DNA of 64,000 nucleotides. It comes from JADJNW01 sp964526645. GTDB lineage: Bacteria; Bacteroidota; Bacteroidia; Chitinophagales; Saprospiraceae. The DNA lies in NCBI GenBank assembly GCA_964526645.1, contig CAZGJN010000001.1, positions 180,995 to 244,994 on the forward strand. The letters are read 5' to 3'. Both the position numbers and the translations under genes were made by a program. Positions 9,846 through 19,071 of this stretch are shown here, in pieces (position 1 is the first letter of the stretch; each line of letters begins with the position of its first letter). The notes under the pieces were generated by a model. It did not search any database. It was not told where the DNA came from and saw only the letters and a program-made list of their open reading frames with translations.

Positions 9846-9853
9846 TACCTTTG
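9846..9853 (+). promoter_or_regulatory. Putative -7 element (TACCTTTG) of the acyl-CoA dehydrogenase gene
   Basis: TACCTTTG matches the Bacteroidota -7 consensus and lies 45 bp upstream of the ATG at 9899. A second match, TACATTTG, occurs at 9827-9834. No ideally spaced -33 TTTG accompanies either. Confidence 0.45.
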
Positions 9854-9898
9854 AAGTCCCTGCATAATACCTAATTTCTAAAAAAATATGAAGCTACC

Positions 9899-11695
9899 AT
9901 GTCAACCCAATACATCAGTACGCGCAACCTCCGCTTTATACTCCAGGAAGTATTGCATGCGCCTTCACTCAACCAGTTTGAATATTATGCTGATTATGAC
10001 AAAGAAGCCTTTGATATGGTATTGGATGCCGCTAAGCAAATCGGGGATACCTATCTTTTTCCTTTTTACAGGGTGATGGATAAGGAAAAGGCATATTACA
10101 AAGACGGTATTGTTCATGTGCACTCAAGCTTGCGTCCCGCCATCAAGGCGCTGGCGGAAGGAGGATGGATTGCTGCACATGACCGATACGAAAATGGCGG
10201 ACAACAAATGCCTCTTTCGCTACTGAACGCAGGGCTTTTGTGCTTCTATGCTGCCAATGGCAATGCCGCCGCTCATGCTTTTCTTTCAACGGGTGCAGCC
10301 AATCTGATTCGCGCTTTTGGTTCCTCAGAGCTAAAAGCAACTTATATTCCCCCACTTTATACTGGCAACTGGCAGGGTACGATGGCGCTCACCGAGCCTC
10401 AGGCGGGTAGCTCTCTTACAGATATTTCAACTTCCGCAGAGCCAACTGCAAGTGGCTATTATAAAATCAAAGGTCAAAAAATATATATCTCTGGTGGCGA
10501 TCATAACGCAGTAGAGAATGTAGTGCATTTGCTTTTAGCCAAAATAAAAGGCGCTCCGGCAGGTACCAAAGGAATATCGTTGTTTGTAGTGCCAAAATTG
10601 AGACTGGAGCAGGGCGTCTTAGTTAGCAATGACGTAACGACGGCAGGTATCTACGGAAAAATGGGTCAAAAGGGTTATGTAGCAGCGCATTTGATGCTCG
10701 GCGAAAAAGATGATTGTCATGGTTACCTCGTAGGAGCGCCACACCATGGTTTGCCTTACATGTTTCAAATGATGAACGAAGCGCGTATTGGCACGGGTAT
10801 CATGGCAGCAGGTGCGGCGTCAGCGGCTTATTATGCTTCTTTAAAATACGCCAACGAGCGTTCGCAAGGTCGTCATCCTTCCAACAAAGACCCCCTAATG
10901 CCGCCCGTACTCATCATCGAACACGCCGACGTGCGCAGAATGTTATTGCAACAAAAAGCGATTGTGGAAGGTAGTATTGCACTCCTGTTACAATGCAGTT
11001 ACTACGCTGACATATCAACAGCAGCAGCAGGGGAAACCAAAGAAAATGCGCATTTGCTCTTGGAATTACTTACGCCGATTGCGAAGTCCTATCCCGCTGA
11101 AATGGGTACCTATGCCACCAGCGTAGGCATGCAAGTGCTCGGCGGTGCTGGTTATACCGACGATTTTCCGCTGGAACAATATTATCGGGATATTCGCGTC
11201 AACGCAATCTACGAAGGCACAACTACGATTCATGGCTTGGATTTACTCGGTCGAAAAGTAATGCTGCAAAATGGCAAAGCGGCAATGCTTTTTGCCAGCG
11301 AAATCCAAAAAACAATCCAGCAAGCGCAGCAGATTCCTTCCCTCCTACCCTTCGCCCAAAAATTAGCTTCCGCAGCAACTCAACTCCAGGAGGCGACTAC
11401 CCACCTACTCCAATTAGCTACAACAGAACCGGCGGAGGTATTCCTGGCGGATGCTACGCTTTATTTGGAATACTTCGGTCTTGTCACAATTGCCTGGCAA
11501 TGGCTACTGCAAGCCCTCGCGGCTGAAAAAGCGCTCCCCAATGCCGCAGCTGACGATCTTCATTTTTATCGAAGCAAACTTCATACTGCCCGCTATTTCT
11601 TCGAATACGAACTGCCTAAAACGCAAGCCTTGCACACCCGACTCCTCAGCAATCAAAGGGTAACACTGGAAGTGAAGCCCGAGGAAATTGTGTAA
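9899..11695 (+). CDS. Acyl-CoA dehydrogenase (FAD-dependent, long form)
   Basis: A 598-residue flavoenzyme that introduces the alpha-beta double bond into acyl-CoA, the first step of beta-oxidation. Typical landmarks in order: MALTEPQAGSSLTDI and KIYISGGDHNAVENV (FAD/substrate-binding middle beta domain), YGKMGQKGYVAAHLML, the helical segment MMNEARIGTGIMAAGAA, LGGAGYTDDFPLEQYYRDIR, and NAIYEGTTTIHGLDLLGRK. The last contains the Glu of the YEGT motif, the usual catalytic base. The ~600-residue length with a C-terminal extension matches the subgroup common in Bacteroidota. An ATG at 9888 is in another frame and gives only 62 residues, so 9899 is used. The exact chain-length preference cannot be read. 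Confidence 0.9.
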   Translation: MSTQYISTRNLRFILQEVLHAPSLNQFEYYADYDKEAFDMVLDAAKQIGDTYLFPFYRVMDKEKAYYKDGIVHVHSSLRPAIKALAEGGWIAAHDRYENGGQQMPLSLLNAGLLCFYAANGNAAAHAFLSTGAANLIRAFGSSELKATYIPPLYTGNWQGTMALTEPQAGSSLTDISTSAEPTASGYYKIKGQKIYISGGDHNAVENVVHLLLAKIKGAPAGTKGISLFVVPKLRLEQGVLVSNDVTTAGIYGKMGQKGYVAAHLMLGEKDDCHGYLVGAPHHGLPYMFQMMNEARIGTGIMAAGAASAAYYASLKYANERSQGRHPSNKDPLMPPVLIIEHADVRRMLLQQKAIVEGSIALLLQCSYYADISTAAAGETKENAHLLLELLTPIAKSYPAEMGTYATSVGMQVLGGAGYTDDFPLEQYYRDIRVNAIYEGTTTIHGLDLLGRKVMLQNGKAAMLFASEIQKTIQQAQQIPSLLPFAQKLASAATQLQEATTHLLQLATTEPAEVFLADATLYLEYFGLVTIAWQWLLQALAAEKALPNAAADDLHFYRSKLHTARYFFEYELPKTQALHTRLLSNQRVTLEVKPEEIV

Positions 11696-11832
11696 ATTGG
11701 AAGTATTCATACCCTCATGCTTGAGGAACATTTGCAGTAATGCTTGTGACTTTCGGCTATTATCCCTAATTTAACCCGCTTTTATCAGCAGAAACCTCTA
11801 TGCGAATCAAAAATTAATTGGTCTTTAACAGA

Positions 11833-14800
11833 ATGGCTCTAATTCGCCTCGAAATTCCAACACTGGTGAAGGATTATAAGGTAGAAAAGCACTCGAACTA
11901 CTACCTTCGTCCTTTATTCTGGGGGTATCCTACAGCCTTGAACAGAAGACTCGACCTGGCGACTGCCCAGCTCAAAAAAGAGGTAAAACAGGTGTTCAAA
12001 GGCTTTGTACTCAACAGCAGTAATGCGGATCAGCTGCTTTGGCTGATGTTCAATCCTCCCATCGTTTATCAAAGTTACTTTTTTCATTTCAGAATCGGTG
12101 ATATCTGGGTGAAAGGCAATTTCGGTGTCGTCAGCTTTGAATGGCAAAACCTCCACTTTGCTTATCTTCCCAATTTGAACAATTATATGTTTATCCTTGA
12201 AAAAGGAGACAATGGCAAGATCAACCTCAAGCGCCAAACCGAAAATGTATTAAAAAAGCTATTGCTCAAACTCAAAGAAAACCGGGAAGAGGAATTCAAT
12301 CTGGCATCTTTTTACTCCTCCAAAAGGGAATTTATCACTACCACTTCCGTGAATATCCACATCAGCCTTGACAAATTCAAGATTGAAGAAAATCAGTCCG
12401 ACTGGTTGATGATGAAACTGCGAGAAGATATAGTGTTTGATGGGGCAATCGAGATTGAAAAAGTTGGTACAAATTGGAATGACTTATATCCTGTGTCGCT
12501 GGGCAGAGCATTTTTCCGCGACGACCTTGTCAATAAAATTTATCATATTCTATTCCAGGAAGAGCACACCCCGCTTGCCCTGGTAGGGCCCGCCGGCGTT
12601 GGCAAACACGCTATCGTGCAGGAAGTCATCTGGCGTTATCAAAACGATTTATTTGCAAAAAGAAAAACAGATGCAGAATTGCTGTGGCATATTGATCCAT
12701 CGCGCATCATTTCCGGCATGAGCGTGGTCGGTTGGTGGCAAAAACGCACGGAAGCTATTCTGAAATATGTGATTCAACCCCAGGAACATTCCAAAAAATC
12801 TGATAAAATATTGATTGACAATCCCATAGCCTTGCTTCAGATTGGAAAATCATCGCAAAATAATATGACGTTGAGCGATGTACTGAAACCCTACTTAGAA
12901 AAAAGGCTTTTGCAACTGGTACTAATTGCCACTGCCGAAGAATGGAAAATCATACAAGAAAAAAACCAAAGTTTTGGTGATTTATTTCAAGTAATTCGAT
13001 TGGAAGAACCTGATTATCAAACGACTGCCCAGATCGTATTGGAGCAGCGCAAGTTATTGGAATATGAACACGATTGCGTTTTCACGATTCAGGCAATTCA
13101 TCAAATATTTTATCTGTATCGCAATTATTTCAAAAATCAGGCACTACCCGGCGGCATTGTAAAAATGCTGATACAATTAGCGATAAAATATCGGGGCACT
13201 ACGATTGATGCACCTCAAGTGCGAGAAGCATTTCAGGTAATTAGCGGCTTAGCAGAAAAAATTTTGGCAGCCGAAACCCAGCTAAACGACCGCGTGGTTC
13301 AGGAGGCCCTGACGGAGCAATTGGTGGGGCAACCCCAAGCTGTAAGGGCGCTAGCAAATGTAGTGCAATTGGCTAAAGCCAAACTGGTGGACAAAGGCAA
13401 GCCAGTCAGTTCTTTTCTTTTTATCGGACCCACAGGGGTTGGAAAAACGCAGGCTGCAAAAGTCCTGTGCAACTACCTGATGGGTAGCGAGGAATACCTC
13501 CTTCGGTTTGATATGAACGAATTTATTGACGAAGGCGCTGTCCAACGATTGATTGGTGATTTCTATAATCCCGAAGGGCTGCTGACCGGCAAGGTGCGCT
13601 ACCGCCCTTTTGGAATTTTGTTATTGGATGAAATCGAAAAGGCCAATCCTCGCGTGCATGACTTATTGCTTCAACTGTTGGATGAAGGGAGGCTCACCGA
13701 TAGCCTCGGGCGACCCGTTGATTTCACCAACACAATCATCATTATGACTTCCAATTTGGGGGTGCAAAACGTAAGCAGCCGTTTGGGCTTTAATACACCC
13801 AACCAAAGTGATGATGCAATTTATAGAAAAGCAGTAGAAAATTTTTTCCGCCCTGAATTTGTGAATCGAATTGACCAAATCGTCATTTTTAATCCCCTCG
13901 AATTGGATCACATCCTAAACATTGCCCGTCTTCAGATTAAGGAGCTCTTGCAGAGAGATGGCTTTGTGCGGCGCACCACGATCCTCAATATTTCAAAAGA
14001 TGCCTTGGAGTGGGTCGCTCGGCGTGGCTACGATGCCCGCATGGGTGGTAGAGCGCTCAAACGCCAGATCGAACGCGACTTGACCACGCTTTCCGCAGAA
14101 CAACTTATTGCTACAAAAATTGATAGCCCGATTATTTTTGATATTACTTTCGAGCAAAATCGCTTAATACCGAGTATCAGCCCACTGGATTTTGCTTTCC
14201 CTTTGCAGGAAAAATGGCTTCCTCAGCTTCCTGATGAAAAACATGGCAAATCATTTTACGGGAAGCTGCTTCAAGCGCTCGAAAAAGTCGAACAGCGGAT
14301 CAGCGCGCTGGAGTATCGCAACCAGACCTCACCGGATATTTTCAATTGGCGGCACTATGCTTTCAAGGATAAAATAGCAGGGCTCAAAGAAGGGATTCAA
14401 AACATTATGCTCAGTTTCAGAGAGCGCTATCAGCACCCTACCCTTCCTCTTCGCCTCAAATGGAGCAGTTTGGTGCCACGCCGCGACAATGCCGTGAAGG
14501 CCGTTCGTGAAAACTTCAAAGACAAACTCTTTCAGGAGGAAGCGCTGCGTGAGTTGAGTGAAGCATACTATTATGGCGGTCAGCAATTTGACAGTATGCA
14601 AACAGAGTTTTTGCACTATTACGTCAGTACTTTTTTCTTGTTACTTTCAGCACAAGATTTCCTAGAAAATAAAGTAGAAAGGATAAAGCTCCGTTTCGAT
14701 TCACTTATCAATGGCTTAGGCAAACCTGAAATTCAATACCTGATAGGGCAATACACCACTTTATTGAAAGCATTGGATATTCATTTTGAAACAAAAAACG

Positions 14801-15108
14801 GCTCAAATGAAATCGTGGCAGAAGGGCATGCTATATCGGCTTTGTTCAGCGGCGAGGCAGGCATTCACCTTTTCTATCTTTCTCAGCAAAACCCGCTCCC
14901 CATCAAACTGCACCTCCACTCCGAAAAAGCGCTATCTACATACACAAACAAGCTGGAAGTGATCAGAATTTACTACGGCAGCACTACACTCACAGACCTG
15001 CGGTCGGGTTTTTCTAATACTATCCAGATGAGCCCAAGTGAATTGAAACTGCTGGTGTATGCCGGTATTGATCCCCTTATCCGCAAAAAATTGATTATTT
15101 GGAATTAA
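11833..15108 (+). CDS. ClpB/ClpC-like tandem AAA+ ATPase with unfamiliar N- and C-terminal regions
   Basis: A 1,091-residue protein from the ATG at 11833; a TTG five codons upstream is less likely. Residues 1-~240 lack the double Clp N-domain and match nothing I know. The first AAA+ module has Walker A GPAGVGKH at ~252-259, but its Walker B region reads KILIDNPIAL without the normal DE pair, so it is probably impaired. The second is canonical: GPTGVGKT (~532-539), LLLDEIEKA (DE at ~599-600), sensor IIIMTSNLG, Arg finger FRPEFVNRID, and the ClpB-type D2 small domain ending GGRALKRQIERDL. About 310 further residues follow, where ClpB/ClpC proteins normally end. It may be a specialised unfoldase. 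It is followed after 119 bp by ferredoxin on the same strand. Confidence 0.8.
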   Translation: MALIRLEIPTLVKDYKVEKHSNYYLRPLFWGYPTALNRRLDLATAQLKKEVKQVFKGFVLNSSNADQLLWLMFNPPIVYQSYFFHFRIGDIWVKGNFGVVSFEWQNLHFAYLPNLNNYMFILEKGDNGKINLKRQTENVLKKLLLKLKENREEEFNLASFYSSKREFITTTSVNIHISLDKFKIEENQSDWLMMKLREDIVFDGAIEIEKVGTNWNDLYPVSLGRAFFRDDLVNKIYHILFQEEHTPLALVGPAGVGKHAIVQEVIWRYQNDLFAKRKTDAELLWHIDPSRIISGMSVVGWWQKRTEAILKYVIQPQEHSKKSDKILIDNPIALLQIGKSSQNNMTLSDVLKPYLEKRLLQLVLIATAEEWKIIQEKNQSFGDLFQVIRLEEPDYQTTAQIVLEQRKLLEYEHDCVFTIQAIHQIFYLYRNYFKNQALPGGIVKMLIQLAIKYRGTTIDAPQVREAFQVISGLAEKILAAETQLNDRVVQEALTEQLVGQPQAVRALANVVQLAKAKLVDKGKPVSSFLFIGPTGVGKTQAAKVLCNYLMGSEEYLLRFDMNEFIDEGAVQRLIGDFYNPEGLLTGKVRYRPFGILLLDEIEKANPRVHDLLLQLLDEGRLTDSLGRPVDFTNTIIIMTSNLGVQNVSSRLGFNTPNQSDDAIYRKAVENFFRPEFVNRIDQIVIFNPLELDHILNIARLQIKELLQRDGFVRRTTILNISKDALEWVARRGYDARMGGRALKRQIERDLTTLSAEQLIATKIDSPIIFDITFEQNRLIPSISPLDFAFPLQEKWLPQLPDEKHGKSFYGKLLQALEKVEQRISALEYRNQTSPDIFNWRHYAFKDKIAGLKEGIQNIMLSFRERYQHPTLPLRLKWSSLVPRRDNAVKAVRENFKDKLFQEEALRELSEAYYYGGQQFDSMQTEFLHYYVSTFFLLLSAQDFLENKVERIKLRFDSLINGLGKPEIQYLIGQYTTLLKALDIHFETKNGSNEIVAEGHAISALFSGEAGIHLFYLSQQNPLPIKLHLHSEKALSTYTNKLEVIRIYYGSTTLTDLRSGFSNTIQMSPSELKLLVYAGIDPLIRKKLIIWN

Positions 15109-15227
15109 TTCAAACTAAAGGAGGCTGAACTTGTTTAGATACTCGATAAAATATAGCTTTACGAAAAAATAGGCATGTCTTGTCAAGCCCTTATATATTG
15201 CTTTGCGCTGAATCATAACAACGTTCT

Positions 15228-15569
15228 ATGGCTACTGTTAAATTTACATTTGAAGATAAAAATATACAAGCTGTCACTATTGAAAATGTAGAAGCAGGCT
15301 ACTCCATACTGGAAATAGCGGAGGAAAACGACATTCATCTCAATCACAACTGTGGGGGCGTGTGCGCCTGTAGCACTTGCCATGTGTACATCGAGGCGGG
15401 AGAAGATTTTTTGGAAGAAATTTCTGACAAAGAAGAAGATTTTATTGACCGAGCGATCAATCCCCGCCTGGAATCTCGTCTTGGTTGCCAATGTGTCATT
15501 TTAGATGAAGATGCTGTGATCGAAGTGCAAATACCAGATCAGTCCAGAATTATTGGGCACGAACATTAA
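15228..15569 (+). CDS. fdx: [2Fe-2S] ferredoxin, adrenodoxin/Isc type
   Basis: A 113-residue electron carrier. Cluster ligands follow the adrenodoxin-type spacing: C42, C48, C51 and C87 (NCGGVCACSTC, then LGCQC), with extra cysteines at 46 and 89. The acidic stretch between the third and fourth ligands (EEISDKEEDFID) is typical of ferredoxins that feed Fe-S cluster assembly. The next gene is iscX, which supports a role in cluster biogenesis. The other isc/suf genes are not nearby. Confidence 0.9.
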   Translation: MATVKFTFEDKNIQAVTIENVEAGYSILEIAEENDIHLNHNCGGVCACSTCHVYIEAGEDFLEEISDKEEDFIDRAINPRLESRLGCQCVILDEDAVIEVQIPDQSRIIGHEH

Positions 15570-15628
15570 TTAAATACGCCAAACCGACTCTTTTTAAAAA
15601 AACTTCCAAACATTAAATTTAAATAAAG

Positions 15629-15874
15629 ATGGCTTTTGAAGGTATTGACAATTTACCAATAAACTGGGCGGATTATGAAGATATTGCAATGAAGCTGTAT
15701 GAGCGCTTCGGCGATGAATTTGGCGAGGGCAAAATTTACCGCATTCGCTTTACAGATTTGATTGAATGGGTGCTTGAAATTCCCAACTTTGAAGGCAAGC
15801 GGGAAGATTGTAATGAAGGGCATCTCGAGCAAATTCAGGCTAAATGGGTGTATGAATGGCGTGATAATCAGTAA
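15629..15874 (+). CDS. iscX: IscX-like Fe-S cluster assembly protein
   Basis: An 81-residue acidic protein of the IscX family. The motifs INWADYEDIAMKLYERF, YRIRFTDLIEWVLEIPNF and EGHLEQIQAKWVYEW follow the family order (WxDxxxIAxxLY, RFTDLxxWV, LExIxxxW). Known IscX proteins bind iron and the cysteine desulfurase and modulate cluster assembly. This one is slightly longer than the usual ~65 residues because of an N-terminal extension and a small insertion. It lies 59 bp downstream of ferredoxin on the same strand, matching the fdx-iscX order of Proteobacterial isc operons. Confidence 0.85.
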   Translation: MAFEGIDNLPINWADYEDIAMKLYERFGDEFGEGKIYRIRFTDLIEWVLEIPNFEGKREDCNEGHLEQIQAKWVYEWRDNQ

Positions 15875-15959
15875 ATCAATAAAATAGAAAAGGATTCAAT
15901 TGCAAGTTAATATCGCCCTGCCGTTTATTTAAATTTAATCATCAATAGCCTACTGCTTC

Positions 15960-16463
15960 ATGAATCAACTTGAAAAATTTAGGGATATTCGTACTTTCAT
16001 CTTTGATGTGGATGGTGTTTTGACAAACAATGAAATATTAATTCTGGAAGGGGGCGAGCTATTGAGAAAAATGAATGTGCGCGATGGATACGCCATCAAA
16101 CAGGCTGTATTGAATGGTTATCGGATTGGAATTATCACTGGCGGAAAATCTGATGGCGTGCGAAAAAGGCTGGAAGGACTGGGCGTGAAGGATATTTTTA
16201 GTGGCGTATCAGATAAAATAGATGCCTATGAGTCTTTTATTCACGAATATGATTTAAGTCCTGAAACAATTTTATACATGGGTGATGATTTGCCGGACTA
16301 CCCTGTGATGCGAAAGGTGGGATTGCCTGCCTGCCCAGCTAATGCCGCCCCTGAGATATTCGAAATAGCTAAATATGTATCTCCTTATGCTGGCGGAGAA
16401 GGCTGTGTACGCGATGTTATTGAAAGAGTATTAAAATTGCACAACAAGTGGATAATAGAATAA
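15960..16463 (+). CDS. kdsC: 3-deoxy-D-manno-octulosonate 8-phosphate phosphatase (HAD family)
   Basis: A 167-residue HAD hydrolase without a cap domain. It removes phosphate from Kdo-8-phosphate in lipopolysaccharide inner-core synthesis. The nucleophile motif is FDVDGVLTN with the DxD at residues 16 and 18. Motif II is ITGG, and motif IV is YMGDDLPDYPVM. GLPACPANAAPEI and SPYAGGEGCVRDVIE are hallmarks of KdsC. Length and lack of a cap fit this tetrameric family. The UbiA-family gene begins 8 bp downstream, so the two are probably co-transcribed. Confidence 0.9.
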   Translation: MNQLEKFRDIRTFIFDVDGVLTNNEILILEGGELLRKMNVRDGYAIKQAVLNGYRIGIITGGKSDGVRKRLEGLGVKDIFSGVSDKIDAYESFIHEYDLSPETILYMGDDLPDYPVMRKVGLPACPANAAPEIFEIAKYVSPYAGGEGCVRDVIERVLKLHNKWIIE

Positions 16464-16471
16464 TTTAAACT

Positions 16472-17380
16472 ATGTACTTCCTGCGCCTTCTTCGCCTTCC
16501 TAATTTGCTTATCGTGGCGCTCACCCAATTTTTACTTTACTGGCAGTTAATTTTACCGGCATATCAAACGCAGCAAATTGAACCAGCATTAAATACACTT
16601 CACTTTTCTATGCTTAGCTTAATCACTCTATTCATAACAGCAAGCGGATATATTATCAATGACATAGTGGACCTACCTATTGATTCAATTAACAAGCCAA
16701 ATAAAATTATCATTGGTAAGTACATCAGTAAGCCAGATGCCTTGAAAATCTATAGCTACGTGGTGCTTATAGGTTTTGTATTATCCTTTTATTTAGCGCA
16801 TCAAGTAAATAGAATGCCGCTACTTTTTATCTATCCTTTAGCAATACTGGGGCTATCATTATATTCTTATTTTTTAAAAAAAACTGCTTTAATTGGGAAT
16901 GTAATAGTTTCAGTGTATTGTGCTGGGGCAGCTGGCATCATTTGGATAGCAGAGTCACAAGGCATTCAAAATCTTACAGTTGTGATGAGAGCAAAAGTCA
17001 CGAGCATGATATTTTGGTATATGGTTTTTGCTTTTTTATCTACACTTTTTCGAGAAGTAGTAAAAGACCTGGAAGATGTAAAGGGTGATGCCGCACAGAA
17101 CGCCGCAACAGCGCCCATCCGCTGGGGTATCAAAACAGCAAAAAATATAGGTATCTTCACAGGTGTGTTTTTAATAGGGTTATTAGGCTACTGGGCTTTT
17201 TTTTCGTCTCTGGAAGGACGTATTGAGAGCATATTTTTCTTTAATTTGATAAGCTCATTAATGCTTATCGGCTTAATAAAATTATGGAAAGCATCGGAAA
17301 AGTCTCATTTTCATAATATTAGCCAGTTAGCCAAAATCATCATGTTGCTTGGGTTATTATTATTACCTTTTTTAAAATAA
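16472..17380 (+). CDS. UbiA-family prenyltransferase
   Basis: A 302-residue integral membrane protein with about eight or nine hydrophobic helices. The first aspartate-rich motif, NDIVDLPIDSINKPNK, starts at ~63. The second is near KDLEDVKGD at ~207. These bind the Mg2+-diphosphate of the prenyl donor. The overall form resembles the geranylgeranylglycerol-phosphate geranylgeranyltransferase subgroup often annotated in Bacteroidota, but the acceptor cannot be settled; quinone or lipid acceptors are possible. It follows kdsC by 8 bp. Its stop codon directly abuts the stop of the convergent polX gene (17380/17381). Confidence 0.85.
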   Translation: MYFLRLLRLPNLLIVALTQFLLYWQLILPAYQTQQIEPALNTLHFSMLSLITLFITASGYIINDIVDLPIDSINKPNKIIIGKYISKPDALKIYSYVVLIGFVLSFYLAHQVNRMPLLFIYPLAILGLSLYSYFLKKTALIGNVIVSVYCAGAAGIIWIAESQGIQNLTVVMRAKVTSMIFWYMVFAFLSTLFREVVKDLEDVKGDAAQNAATAPIRWGIKTAKNIGIFTGVFLIGLLGYWAFFSSLEGRIESIFFFNLISSLMLIGLIKLWKASEKSHFHNISQLAKIIMLLGLLLLPFLK

Positions 17381-19048
17381 TTAATGTTTTGTCTTTTTCT
17401 GGATAAATACTTCAAAATCTTGTACAGAAGCTGTGTTTAGACAGGTATCACGAGTCAATCCTCCTTTTCTTGCAGATAATACCCCAAAATGAATATCATG
17501 AATTCCTTCGCGGCTATGGGCATCCGGGTTGATACAAATTTTTACACCCCTGTTCAAGGCGTAAGGAATCCAGCTCCAATCCAGGTCCAAGCGGTAAGGA
17601 TTGGCATTCAATTCAATCGCAACGCCATGATCACTACAGGCATCAATTACCTTTTGGTGATTGATCGGATAGCCTTCTCGCGAAAGCAAAAGGCGGCCGG
17701 TTGGGTGTCCCAGCATAGTGGTGTAAGGATTTTCAATTGCTTTAAGGAGGCGATTGGTAGCCTTTTCTTCATCCATTCTCAAATTGCTGTGAATAGATGC
17801 TATAATAAAATCAAATTGCCGGAGCAAGTCATCGGGATAGTCCAGTGAACCATCGTTCAAAATATCACTTTCGATACCTTTAAAAATTCGGAAAGGAGCC
17901 AGTTCCTGGTTTAATTCATCAATTTCTGCCCATTGCTGCAGAAGGCGCTCCGCTTGTAGCCCATTGGCATAAAAAGCAGACTTGGAATGATCGGTGATAC
18001 CCAAGTAAGCATAGCCTTTACTTTTGGCATAAAGTGCCATTTCGCGTAGTGTATGCAAGCCATCGCTATAAGTGCTGTGCGCATGAATAACTCCTTGGAT
18101 GTCTGCGTTTTCGATCAATGCGGGTAACTGATGCTGTATCGCCAAGTCAATTGCCTCGGCCCCCTCGCGCAACTCAGGCTCAATAAACGCCATGCCTGCC
18201 TTTTCAAAAACCATCCTTTCATCGGGCAAAGACTTAAAATCAAGCCCAGGCATGCGCTGGATAAAAGCGTCCAAAAAGGGCTGCGCAGCAGTGTAGCGAA
18301 ATTGCTTTGAGCCAAATTCATTTGTACCGCAATGATAAATCGTAACGGGGAACTCATTGGTTGTCAGGGCATAAATTATATGGTTATTACTTTTTTGTTG
18401 TACCAATAAATCGGCTAAGAAAATAGCATCCAATCCGCCATCAAAAGCGATAAGCAACTCTATGCGATCCAAAATATTACATCGGCGGCGTATAGCACCG
18501 GTTAGCGCGACCAAGGCGTTGGGGAGTCGTTGCTGCAGCTTGGGTAGCAATTCATTGGCTTCTGCTTCGAGGGTTGCGTAGTGAAATTTATCTTTTGAAC
18601 AGGCATAATACTCCAGCTTTTGCTTGAGGTCATCCTGCGTTTTTTTACCAAAGCCCTTGAGTTCAATGAGGCGGTTTTCATTTACGGCATAGCGCAATTC
18701 TCCTACATTTTCGATACCGAGGTCTTTCCAGATCGTAACAATTTTTTTAGGACCAAAGCCCGGAATCTTGAGCATTTCCTGCACGCCCGGCGGGGTCATA
18801 TCTTTATACTTTTCGAGCGTAGCCATTTTGCCGGTATCCAAAAGTTCTCGTATCTTTCCAGCTATAGCCGCACCGACTCCCTTTATTCCTGCTATTGCTG
18901 CATCGTCCATCTCCGAAAGTGGCGTATCCAATTTGCGCAAGGTCAGGTAAGCATTTTGATAAGAGCGAATTTTGAATGGGTTTTCTCCATGCAATTCCAT
19001 GATCTCTCCCAAAAACTGAAATGTTTTGGCGATTTCCTTATTGGTCAT
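17381..19048 (-). CDS. polX: PolX-family DNA repair protein with PHP exonuclease; polymerase site degenerate
   Basis: 555 residues from the ATG at 19048; a TTG at 19063 is less likely. Order: N-terminal 8-kDa-like helix-hairpin-helix region (GIKGVGAAIAGKI, IPGFGPKKIVTIWKDLGI, LKGFGKKTQDDLKQKL), PolX palm/thumb (~155-300), then a PHP domain with HAHSTYSDG (His 322 and 324) and GITDHSKSAFYANG. In active PolX the palm has GSxRR followed by a DxD pair. Here the segment reads GAIRRR...DRIELLIA, so the DxD is replaced by R-I-E, and the third Asp (DLR motif) is also absent (PVTIYH). The PHP 3'-5' exonuclease or phosphoesterase looks intact, so the protein is probably a nuclease for base-excision or gap repair rather than a polymerase. 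It lies downstream of the amidase on the same strand. Confidence 0.85.
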   Translation of the reverse strand: MTNKEIAKTFQFLGEIMELHGENPFKIRSYQNAYLTLRKLDTPLSEMDDAAIAGIKGVGAAIAGKIRELLDTGKMATLEKYKDMTPPGVQEMLKIPGFGPKKIVTIWKDLGIENVGELRYAVNENRLIELKGFGKKTQDDLKQKLEYYACSKDKFHYATLEAEANELLPKLQQRLPNALVALTGAIRRRCNILDRIELLIAFDGGLDAIFLADLLVQQKSNNHIIYALTTNEFPVTIYHCGTNEFGSKQFRYTAAQPFLDAFIQRMPGLDFKSLPDERMVFEKAGMAFIEPELREGAEAIDLAIQHQLPALIENADIQGVIHAHSTYSDGLHTLREMALYAKSKGYAYLGITDHSKSAFYANGLQAERLLQQWAEIDELNQELAPFRIFKGIESDILNDGSLDYPDDLLRQFDFIIASIHSNLRMDEEKATNRLLKAIENPYTTMLGHPTGRLLLSREGYPINHQKVIDACSDHGVAIELNANPYRLDLDWSWIPYALNRGVKICINPDAHSREGIHDIHFGVLSARKGGLTRDTCLNTASVQDFEVFIQKKTKH

Positions 19049-19071
19049 AGCAGTGCGGTGCAAGTTTTTTT

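Noticed and set aside
9888..10076. Alternative reading frame beginning with an ATG 11 bases before the acyl-CoA dehydrogenase start
   Set aside because: It overlaps the confirmed enzyme frame, is 62 residues long and has no domain.
11713..11726. Short hairpin CCTCA...TGAGG after the acyl-CoA dehydrogenase gene
   Set aside because: Five base pairs without a following T-tract is not enough for a terminator call.
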